Assembly (NCBI GenBank): GCA_007117405.1
Contig: SKGP01000021.1
Coordinates: 1 to 5,467 of the forward strand
Direction of reading: 5' to 3'
Source of the DNA: Candidatus Woesearchaeota archaeon
GTDB lineage: Archaea > Nanobdellota > Nanobdellia > Woesearchaeales > UBA583
DNA length: 5,467 nucleotides
Made by a program: the position numbers and the translations under genes. Under the pieces are notes generated by a model, which ran no database searches, had not been told where the DNA came from, and saw only the letters and a program-made list of their open reading frames with translations. Shown one piece after another: positions 1 to 5,180 of this stretch (its first letter is position 1; each line of letters begins with the position of its first letter).

Positions 1-726
1 AACACAAGAACTTTATCTGGGCTTGGTTTTGAAGAAAAAATAATCTTTTTTGTTGAAAAAGAAGGTGCTAATATATCAATTGAAAATAAAACCGAAGCTG
101 AAAATGTGAGGCCGAATGATTTTTTCGAAATAATTAATTTTGAGTTAAATTCTTCTCAAATAAATTTTGTAATTTCTTCAAATTTTAATTTTGAAGCAGA
201 ATGTTATTCTGTAATTAGAAGAACTAGAATTTCTCAGACTGTATTTGCAAATCAAGAAAATGTTTCTCAAACCATTGTAATGAATCTTAATAATTCCAGA
301 TTGAAGGAAGAAAATACTCAAATTTTACCCTTGAAATTTTATTGCAAATATGTAAAAGAAAATACTGTAACTATTAGATATGAATCGTTAGATTTTAATT
401 ATACAATAGAAAAAGAAGAAAACATTCAAAATCCTTCAGATTCAAAACCTCTGCTTAAATTTTCAGAACCCGAATCTTTTTCATTTGGAAGTTTTGAAAT
501 AGAAAGTCAGAGCAATCTTCTTTCTTTAAGGAATAATAATTCAATATCTTCTGTATTTGTTGAAAAAATGGAAATTACAGAAAAGGCATCTATTGAAGAA
601 TTAGTTGAAAATGAAATCAGTTCTGTAAATTATTCATCGAAAGGGATTTTTTTTAAAGAAAATTCATTTTTTCTTTTATTTATAGGAATATTAATATTAT
701 TTTTATTTTTTCTATTAAAAAGATAG
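1..726 (+). CDS. Surface protein with C-terminal membrane anchor, 5'-truncated
   Basis: This is the last 241 residues of a protein of unknown family. The frame is open back to base 1, so the gene starts outside the window; the GTG at 106 is only an internal Val codon. Seen: a polar, Asn/Ser/Glu-rich region with the alternating pattern of beta-strands, two cysteines (residues 68 and 115 of the visible part) that could form a disulfide, and eight N-X-S/T sequons (residues 24, 29, 50, 87, 97, 133, 179, 210). It ends in one hydrophobic helix (about 223-239, Phe/Leu/Ile) followed by Lys-Arg and a TAG stop. That architecture fits an extracellular, N-glycosylated domain held by a C-terminal membrane anchor, with the basic tail inside. 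I recognise no named domain, so the function is unknown. It converges on the synthetase gene with only 3 nt between the stop codons. A cytoplasm-facing tail-anchored protein is possible but less likely given the sequons. Confidence 0.85.
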   Translation, partial: NTRTLSGLGFEEKIIFFVEKEGANISIENKTEAENVRPNDFFEIINFELNSSQINFVISSNFNFEAECYSVIRRTRISQTVFANQENVSQTIVMNLNNSRLKEENTQILPLKFYCKYVKENTVTIRYESLDFNYTIEKEENIQNPSDSKPLLKFSEPESFSFGSFEIESQSNLLSLRNNNSISSVFVEKMEITEKASIEELVENEISSVNYSSKGIFFKENSFFLLFIGILILFLFFLLKR

Positions 727-729
727 TTT

Positions 730-2811
730 TTAAACTATAATTTTTATGTCTGCTAGATACACACCTTTACTTGAACATATAAGTGGGTTGATGTCAACTT
801 CTTTTATATTTGGAAATAGTTTTGGAAGAAATGATAATCTTACCATTATTTCATGGAGATGTTTAAAATGTATCGGGAGACTTCCCCTATAACCCTTTAA
901 AATATCGTATACTTTAGAATTTTCAACAAGTTTTTTTGCCCTTTCATGATTTAGTGGACACATTGAGAAATTGCTATCTTCAATTACATTAACGTATGTA
1001 CCTCCAAATCCAAAAAGAATGAAAGTTCCCAGAAGTTCATCATTTTTTAGCCCCAGTATGGTTTCAGTTCCTTCATAATGTTCTTCAAGAGTTAAAGTAA
1101 AATCTCTGGTTATTTCGCACATCTTGTCAAACATTTCTTCTGCTGTTTCAATAAAGTTGTTTTTATCAATTCCATCAATAACTCCTCCAACTTCAATCTT
1201 ATGGACAATATCTTTTGAGTTTACTTTTAGAACATATTTTTTATTTTCTTCAAGTTTTATTTTTATTATATCTTCAAAAGAGTCTATATATTGTTTTTCT
1301 GGTACTTTAATTGCAAGTACTCCTTCTATTATTTCTCTTGAGAGCGATTCTGATAACAACCCCTTTTCATTTTCAATTTTTTCATTAAGTCTAGAAATTT
1401 TTTCTTTGTTAAAATTATAAGTTGGTATTTCATCTGAGTAACTGAATTTTTTCCAATTAAGAATTTTATCTACAGCATAAATGGCCCTTTCTGGCGATTT
1501 GAAGTTTGCAAAAGAGTTTTCTTTGAAAATTTTACAAGCCTGATCTATTTCTTTTCCTCCAACAAAAGAAGAGAATATACATTTTTCAGAATTATTTTCT
1601 TTGTATTCACATAATTGTTCTGCAATTTGTTTTGAATCAGTCATCATTTGTGGAGTCAATATTACAAAAATATTTTCAACTTTTTCATCTTTTCCGAGAA
1701 TTTCAATAGTTTTTAGATACCTTTGGGATTTTGCATCTCCAAGGATATCCACAGGGTTTTTAAATGAAGCAGAATTTGGGAGAAAAGAAAGATTTTCTAT
1801 AGTTTTTTCTGAAAGTTCGCAAAGAACCAAATCTGTTTTAGAAATTGAATCTGCAGTTATAACTCCAAACCCACCTGCATTTGTAACAATTGCCGTATTT
1901 TTATTTGGGGTTAAACTAGAATTGAAAGCAATTAAAATATCTTCAAGTCCAGTGAGACTATCTGTTAGAATTCCTCCATTTTCTTTGATTAAAGCTTCAA
2001 TAAGTTTTGAATTTGGTGCAAGGCTTCCAGTATGAGATAAAATTGCTTTTTTTGATTCTTCACTTTTTCCAGGATTTAATATGACAACAGGTTTTTCTTT
2101 AGATATCTCCCTTAAAATTTCAGCAAAATCTGTCCCATTTTTTAATGATTCCATATAAATTGCAATTGCTTTTGTTTGTGTGTCTTCTTTTAGATATTTT
2201 AAGAGTTTTATTTCATCAACATCAATCATATTGCCTATACTTGCTATTTTTGAAAAACCAATTTTATTATCAAGACTCCAGTCAATAATTGCATCAATAA
2301 AGGCGCCACTCTGAGAGATTAATGCAATATTTCCTGGTTGGGGAAGGTCTTTAGAAAAAGAACAATTTATCATATTTATTGAATTTAATATTCCAAGACA
2401 GTTTGGACCGATTACATTTAATCCTCCCTCCCAGATTAGTTTTTTCAACTCTTCTTCCCTTAGTTCTCCTTCATCGCCAATTTCCTTAAAACCCGCAGAA
2501 ATAATTATTATATTTTTAATATTTGCTTCAATAGCATCTTTTATGCTTTCCAAAACATGTTCAGCAGGAATTGCAATTATTGCAAGACTAACTGGCTTTT
2601 TTATTTCAGAAAGTCTCGTGAATGCTTTTTTTTCTTGTATTTCTTTCCACTTTACATTTACTGGAAAAACTTCAATTTCACTGTTTTTTATTAATTCACT
2701 AAAAATGTATCCGCCTATTTTTTCTAACTTGTTTGATGCACCAACAACAGCAATAGATTTTGGGTAGAAAAAATTGTCATATTCATGTTTCTTATCAAAC
2801 ATTTTAAACAT
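730..2811 (-). CDS. Acetate/acyl-CoA ligase (ADP-forming), fused alpha-beta
   Basis: Cytoplasmic enzyme that converts acyl-CoA + ADP + phosphate to the acid + ATP + CoA, giving substrate-level ATP in fermentative archaea. All 693 residues are present, the usual length of the single-chain (alpha + beta) form. Domains in order: CoA-binding Rossmann fold (about 12-140, with PKSIAVVGAS at 17-26, SAGFKEIG at 105-112 and IGPNCLGI at 134-141); succinyl-CoA ligase-like domain (155-300, ISQSGAF at 165-171); a third alpha domain (303-455, TNAGGFGV at 310-317, NPVD at 352-355); and an ATP-grasp beta part (about 486-693). The phosphate-carrying His is His260 in SHTGS; Glu221 (YMES) probably stabilises it. 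The second relay His is His537 in DIVHK, followed by VGGV. FGFGGTYV (600-607) and VDINPL (672-677) complete the nucleotide/metal site. Start: ATG at 2811 or the in-frame ATG three codons on (2802); a TATA box 26 nt upstream of 2811 favours the first. Acetate is the common substrate in this family, but branched-chain or aryl acids cannot be excluded. Confidence 0.95.
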   Translation of the reverse strand: MFKMFDKKHEYDNFFYPKSIAVVGASNKLEKIGGYIFSELIKNSEIEVFPVNVKWKEIQEKKAFTRLSEIKKPVSLAIIAIPAEHVLESIKDAIEANIKNIIIISAGFKEIGDEGELREEELKKLIWEGGLNVIGPNCLGILNSINMINCSFSKDLPQPGNIALISQSGAFIDAIIDWSLDNKIGFSKIASIGNMIDVDEIKLLKYLKEDTQTKAIAIYMESLKNGTDFAEILREISKEKPVVILNPGKSEESKKAILSHTGSLAPNSKLIEALIKENGGILTDSLTGLEDILIAFNSSLTPNKNTAIVTNAGGFGVITADSISKTDLVLCELSEKTIENLSFLPNSASFKNPVDILGDAKSQRYLKTIEILGKDEKVENIFVILTPQMMTDSKQIAEQLCEYKENNSEKCIFSSFVGGKEIDQACKIFKENSFANFKSPERAIYAVDKILNWKKFSYSDEIPTYNFNKEKISRLNEKIENEKGLLSESLSREIIEGVLAIKVPEKQYIDSFEDIIKIKLEENKKYVLKVNSKDIVHKIEVGGVIDGIDKNNFIETAEEMFDKMCEITRDFTLTLEEHYEGTETILGLKNDELLGTFILFGFGGTYVNVIEDSNFSMCPLNHERAKKLVENSKVYDILKGYRGSLPIHFKHLHEIMVRLSFLPKLFPNIKEVDINPLICSSKGVYLADIKIIV

Positions 2812-2832
2812 ATTATTAGATATAGTCTTTAT

Positions 2833-2842
2833 ATTATAAAAA
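2833..2842 (-). promoter_or_regulatory. TATA box of the acyl-CoA ligase gene
   Basis: On the minus strand the sequence TTTTTATAAT matches the archaeal TATA consensus. Its centre lies about 26 nt upstream of the ATG at 2811, the normal TATA-to-start distance, so transcription would begin at or within a few bases of the start codon. No Shine-Dalgarno sequence precedes the ATG, consistent with a leaderless mRNA. Six-base arms AGATAT (2818-2823) and ATATCT (2842-2847) flank the box; in DNA this AT-rich they may be chance. Confidence 0.6.
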
Positions 2843-2894
2843 TATCTCTTGTAATTTTTAAGTAGTTCGTTTTGTTTTTATGACCATAATAATC

Positions 2895-2902
2895 TTTATA
2901 AA
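2895..2902 (+). promoter_or_regulatory. TATA box of the uL15-secY unit
   Basis: TTTATAAA on the plus strand sits about 48 nt before the uL15 ATG. With the usual spacing of about 25 nt, transcription would start near 2922-2926 and leave a leader of roughly 20-25 nt that holds the Shine-Dalgarno sequence. It shares the 135-nt divergent intergenic region with the synthetase promoter on the other strand; the two TATA boxes are about 60 nt apart. Confidence 0.6.
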
Positions 2903-2930
2903 CACTTTCCCATTAACATATACTATAATT

Positions 2931-2937
2931 AAGGTGA
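2931..2937 (+). promoter_or_regulatory. Shine-Dalgarno site for uL15
   Basis: AAGGTGA pairs well with the 3' end of archaeal 16S rRNA and lies 9 nt before the ATG at 2947, which fixes that start over the internal Met12. It is the only clear Shine-Dalgarno sequence in front of any gene start visible here. Confidence 0.8.
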
Positions 2938-2946
2938 ATTTGACAA

Positions 2947-3489
2947 ATGTTAAAACAAAAAAAAAGCAAGTCCCATAAAATGAGAGGAACAAACTCTCAT
3001 GGTTGGGGGCATAAAAAAAAACATAGAGGTTCAGGTCACAGAGGTGGTTTTGGGCTTGCTGGTACTGGTGCTAGAGGAGATTCTCAAAAGGCGGGTTTAA
3101 TGTCCGGTTCTGCAAAATTTTTAAGAAAAGTTGCAGCATCAAAAGGGATTAAAGTTTCAGATGTAAAGTATGGTAAATCTTATTTTGGTAAAGATGGCTT
3201 TAAATCATTAAACAATAAAAAGAAAGAGGTTTTATCAATTTCTTACATTGAACACAATTTTGATAAGTTGGTTGAGATGGGTGTAATTGTAAAAGAAAAA
3301 TCTGATTTTATACTTGACACAACAATATTAAATTATGACAAAATTCTTGGTAAAGGCAAATTTTCAAAAAAGATAACTATTGTTTGCCATGAAATAAGTC
3401 AAAGCGCTAAACAAGCAATTGAAGCTGCTGGTGGAAAAGTAGTTTTGACCTCTGGAAATGAAGAAATTCAAAGTTCTTCTGAACAATAA
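2947..3489 (+). CDS. rpl15: Large-subunit ribosomal protein uL15 (L15)
   Basis: Protein of the large ribosomal subunit that binds 23S rRNA. The basic Gly/Arg/His-rich N-terminal extension characteristic of archaeal and eukaryotic uL15 is clear: KMRGTNSHGWGHKKKHRGSG at 11-30, then HRGGFGLAGTGARG (31-44). The C-terminal half carries the L15 signature: KILGKGKF (132-139), a strand, then ISQSAKQAIEAAGG (150-163). At 180 residues it is somewhat longer than many archaeal versions (about 145-165), partly through a polar acidic tail (TSGNEEIQSSSEQ) after the signature. The start is set by the Shine-Dalgarno site 9 nt upstream. The A9 run near the 5' end (codons 4-7) is a possible slippage or sequencing-error site, but the frame is intact. 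secY follows after 52 nt in the same direction, the order found at the end of archaeal spc-type operons. The usual upstream neighbours (uS5, uL30) are absent: the next gene upstream is the divergent synthetase. Confidence 0.97.
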   Translation: MLKQKKSKSHKMRGTNSHGWGHKKKHRGSGHRGGFGLAGTGARGDSQKAGLMSGSAKFLRKVAASKGIKVSDVKYGKSYFGKDGFKSLNNKKKEVLSISYIEHNFDKLVEMGVIVKEKSDFILDTTILNYDKILGKGKFSKKITIVCHEISQSAKQAIEAAGGKVVLTSGNEEIQSSSEQ

Positions 3490-3510
3490 TTTTTCTAAAA
3501 TTTTAATAAA

Positions 3511-3520
3511 CTTTTTAAAG
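3511..3520 (+). promoter_or_regulatory. Possible own promoter of secY
   Basis: CTTTTTAAAG lies in the 52-nt uL15-secY gap, centred about 26 nt before the secY ATG. That is the distance expected for a TATA-like element driving a leaderless secY mRNA. No Shine-Dalgarno sequence precedes secY; the 14 nt before the ATG are only T and A. The match to the TATA consensus is imperfect and the region is very AT-rich, so read-through from the uL15 promoter remains the simpler view. Confidence 0.35.
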
Positions 3521-3541
3521 AGTTGAATTTTTTATATATAT

Positions 3542-4975
3542 ATGTCATTTTATAGAAATTTGTTAATGAACTTGCCAGAAGTCACAAGTCCTTCTCAAAA
3601 ACTGACATTAAAAAAGAGAATGACTTGGACTTTGGGAATGCTTGTGCTTTTCCTTTTTCTGGCTTCAATTCCTCTTTTTGGTGTTGATGGAAGTCAAGCA
3701 GAGTATTTTAAAACTCTTGAGCTTTTGCTTGGTGCAAAGATTGGTTTTTTGTTAACTTTAGGTATTGGCCCTATCGTAACAGCATCCATTGTATTGCAAC
3801 TTTTAAAAGGTTCTGGAATTTTAAAGTTTGATTTAACAACAGAAGATGGAAAGTTTGTTTATTCAGGAACTCATAAACTTTTAACTTTTGCTTTTATAAT
3901 TATTGAGGCTATTGTTTTTGTTGCTTTTGGCGCTGTTCAGGCAACAGTTGGAACTTATGGTGGAATTCCATTTAGCTACATTGTAATGCTTCAACTTGGC
4001 CTTGGTGGTTTCATTGTTCTATATATGGATGAAATTGTAAAAAAATGGGGTTTTGGTTCTGGTGTTTCACTATTTATTGCAGCAGGTATTGGACAAGCCT
4101 TATTCCTTCAGTTTTTCAGCCCTTTTACACAGACAGGAGATTTTGGATGGCTTTTTGGAGGAACAGAAGTTGCCGTTGGAAAAATCTGGGCAGGCCTTTA
4201 TTATCTTTCAGGCGGAGACCCTTTGAATTTCTTTTTATTAGTTCTAGGACCAATACTAATTACAGTTGGTTTGTTCTTTTTGATAGTTTTCTTTCAATCA
4301 GTAAATGTAGAGATTCCTCTTTCATTTGGAAGAGTTAGAGGACAGAGTTTTAGATGGCCTTTGAACTTTTTTTATTCAGGTGTAATTCCTGTTATTTTAA
4401 TTGCAGCTCTTGGTGCCAACTTACAATTATGGGCGAGATTATTGCAGAATGTAGTAACTGAAAACTCTAGTGCTTTTATGCAATTCCTTTCAAATAGAGT
4501 TTTAGGTACATTTCAAGAAACAACCCCTGTTTCTGGTCTTGTGTATTGGATAAGTCCAGTAAATCTTTGGGATAATTTTTTCAACTTTTTTACTCTAAGT
4601 GTTTGGCCTAATATGATTACATATACTATTTATTTGGTTATTGGTTCAACTGTTTTCGCATACTTTTGGATGCAGACAGCAGGACTTGATTCAAGATCTC
4701 AGGCAAAGCAAATAATAAACTCAGGTTTGCAAATTCCAGGATTTAGAAAAGACGAGAGAATAATTGAAAAAATTCTAGACAGATACATTGTACCATTAAC
4801 AATCATGGGTGGTATTGGTATTGGTCTTCTGGCATCTTCAGCTGACTTGCTTGGAGCTCTAACTTCAGGAACAGGTATTCTACTTATGATTATGATCATA
4901 TACCAGTTCTACCAGCAACTAGCAAGAGAATCAATGGAAGACTTCACTTTATTGAGAAAACTTATGCGAAAATAA
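3542..4975 (+). CDS. secY: Preprotein translocase subunit SecY
   Basis: Pore-forming subunit of the SecYE-beta channel, which passes secreted proteins across the cell membrane and inserts membrane proteins. It is full length (477 residues) with ten predicted transmembrane helices: about 29-48, 68-92, 112-133, 143-162, 170-192, 229-251, 274-298, 358-377, 416-434 and 436-459. The plug region follows IPLFG (43-47). Signature motifs are GIGPIVTASIVLQLL (74-88) in helix 2b and GFGSGVSLFIAAGI (170-183) in helix 5. The cytosolic ribosome-binding loops are PLSFGRVRGQSFRWPL (259-274) and the loop after helix 8 with SGLQIPGFRKDER (394-406). The external loop between helices 7 and 8 (about 300-350) is long and aromatic-rich. 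Start: ATG at 3542 gives the typical short N-terminus before LPEV; Met9 is a weaker alternative. It follows uL15 as in other archaea, but adenylate kinase, often next, is absent. Its last codons and 3' flank recur 147 nt downstream. Confidence 0.98.
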   Translation: MSFYRNLLMNLPEVTSPSQKLTLKKRMTWTLGMLVLFLFLASIPLFGVDGSQAEYFKTLELLLGAKIGFLLTLGIGPIVTASIVLQLLKGSGILKFDLTTEDGKFVYSGTHKLLTFAFIIIEAIVFVAFGAVQATVGTYGGIPFSYIVMLQLGLGGFIVLYMDEIVKKWGFGSGVSLFIAAGIGQALFLQFFSPFTQTGDFGWLFGGTEVAVGKIWAGLYYLSGGDPLNFFLLVLGPILITVGLFFLIVFFQSVNVEIPLSFGRVRGQSFRWPLNFFYSGVIPVILIAALGANLQLWARLLQNVVTENSSAFMQFLSNRVLGTFQETTPVSGLVYWISPVNLWDNFFNFFTLSVWPNMITYTIYLVIGSTVFAYFWMQTAGLDSRSQAKQIINSGLQIPGFRKDERIIEKILDRYIVPLTIMGGIGIGLLASSADLLGALTSGTGILLMIMIIYQFYQQLARESMEDFTLLRKLMRK

Positions 4976-4989
4976 TTCCCATTATTTTC
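4940..4989 (+). repeat. Direct repeat, copy 1 (3' end of secY)
   Basis: These 50 nt cover the last 11 sense codons of secY (from the Asp codon at 4940), its TAA stop and 14 nt beyond. They recur at 5087-5136 with four mismatches (46/50). A core of 31 nt (4948-4978) is identical to 5095-5125. Offset between copies is 147 nt. Confidence 0.93.
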
Positions 4990-5030
4990 CCTTTCTTCTT
5001 TTTTCTTTCTTTTACCCTTAAATTTCTTTT
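4985..5030 (+). terminator. T-rich terminator tract after secY
   Basis: Starting 9 nt after the secY stop, 29 bases in a row (4985-5013) are pyrimidines, with several T runs. The pyrimidine bias continues to 5045 (55 of 61 bases). Archaeal RNA polymerase terminates at U-rich tracts without needing a hairpin, so this is the likely end of the uL15-secY transcript. The frequent C residues make it less than ideal; TTTTTT at 4999-5004 is the best single site. Confidence 0.6.
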
Positions 5031-5083
5031 GCCTCATCTTTTCTTAGCGACCTGTAAGTGAGCGTTAAAGAAAAGGTGAATGC
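5031..5083 (+). other. Long hairpin between the secY tail copies; possible RNA element
   Basis: Bases 5034-5045 pair with 5068-5079 as 12 consecutive base pairs, one of them G-U. Past a bulged A at 5067 the stem continues with 5046-5049 against 5063-5066 (four pairs, one G-U), leaving a 13-nt loop (5050-5062, ACCTGTAAGTGAG). Outside, after a small internal loop, 5031-5032 pair with 5082-5083. The right arm contains a Shine-Dalgarno-like AAGGTGA (5073-5079), buried in the stem, with no credible reading frame behind it. The loop's ACCT (5050-5053) could alternatively pair with AGGT (5074-5077). It resembles no tRNA, C/D-box or H/ACA RNA I know. It could be a processing or 3'-end stabilising structure for the secY mRNA, a small RNA, or a remnant of inserted DNA. 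Confidence 0.55.
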
Positions 5084-5086
5084 GGG

Positions 5087-5136
5087 GACTTTAGTTTATT
5101 GAGAAAACTTATGCGAAAATAATTCTCATTACTTTC
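5087..5136 (+). repeat. Direct repeat, copy 2 (orphan copy of the secY 3' end)
   Basis: Second copy of the secY tail. In the corresponding frame it still reads Asp-Phe-Ser-Leu-Leu-Arg-Lys-Leu-Met-Arg-Lys-stop, against Asp-Phe-Thr-Leu-Leu-Arg-Lys-Leu-Met-Arg-Lys-stop in secY. Homology begins abruptly at about 5087: the bases upstream do not resemble secY and that frame is closed by a TAA at 5066. It is therefore a gene fragment, not an expressed gene. It lies just upstream of the pilin-like gene's promoter. Confidence 0.9.
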
Positions 5137-5144
5137 TTATTCTA

Positions 5145-5160
5145 AATATTTATAAATATT
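5145..5160 (+). promoter_or_regulatory. Palindromic TATA box of the pilin-like gene
   Basis: AATATTTATAAATATT is a perfect 16-base palindrome, extended by TCT (5141-5143) and AGA (5161-5163 contains A-G-A) with one unpaired A. It encloses TTTATAAATA (5149-5158), a strong archaeal TATA match. Its centre is about 28 nt before the ATG at 5181, so the mRNA would be leaderless or nearly so; no Shine-Dalgarno sequence is present. The symmetry could also allow binding by a dimeric regulator or a reverse promoter, though the only thing to the left is the secY tail region. Confidence 0.65.
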
Positions 5161-5180
5161 AGAAATAATTATTTATCTAG

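Noticed and set aside
106..108. GTG as start codon of the first gene
   Set aside because: The frame is open upstream to base 1, there is no Shine-Dalgarno site or well-placed TATA box, and the protein would lack a signal sequence. It is an internal Val codon of a truncated gene.
1124..2767. Three plus-strand open frames (1124-1420, 1601-2035, 2543-2767)
   Set aside because: They lie antisense within the synthetase gene, which is conserved along its full length. Their Ser/Phe/Ile-rich translations are what antisense reading of Lys/Glu/Asn codons produces.
2818..2847. AGATAT/ATATCT inverted repeat around the synthetase TATA box as an operator
   Set aside because: Six-base arms with no extension are expected by chance in DNA this AT-rich.
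4045..4338. Plus-strand open frame within secY
   Set aside because: Out-of-frame shadow of secY, rich in Trp/Arg/Cys, with no start signal.
4699..4899. Minus-strand open frame within secY
   Set aside because: Antisense shadow of the conserved SecY C-terminal part, with no promoter or ribosome site.
5031..5083. tRNA, C/D-box or H/ACA RNA, or rRNA fragment
   Set aside because: There is no cloverleaf, no RTGATGA/CTGA boxes and no ACA tail, and the sequence did not match rRNA segments I could recall.
5073..5094. Small gene started by AAGGTGA (ATG at 5080 or GTG at 5076)
   Set aside because: The ATG touches the Shine-Dalgarno-like site and gives only four codons. The GTG frame gives eight and overlaps the site.
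4940..5136. Attachment sites of an intact integrated element
   Set aside because: Only about 100 nt lie between the repeats and no integrase or other mobile gene is present. At most a remnant.
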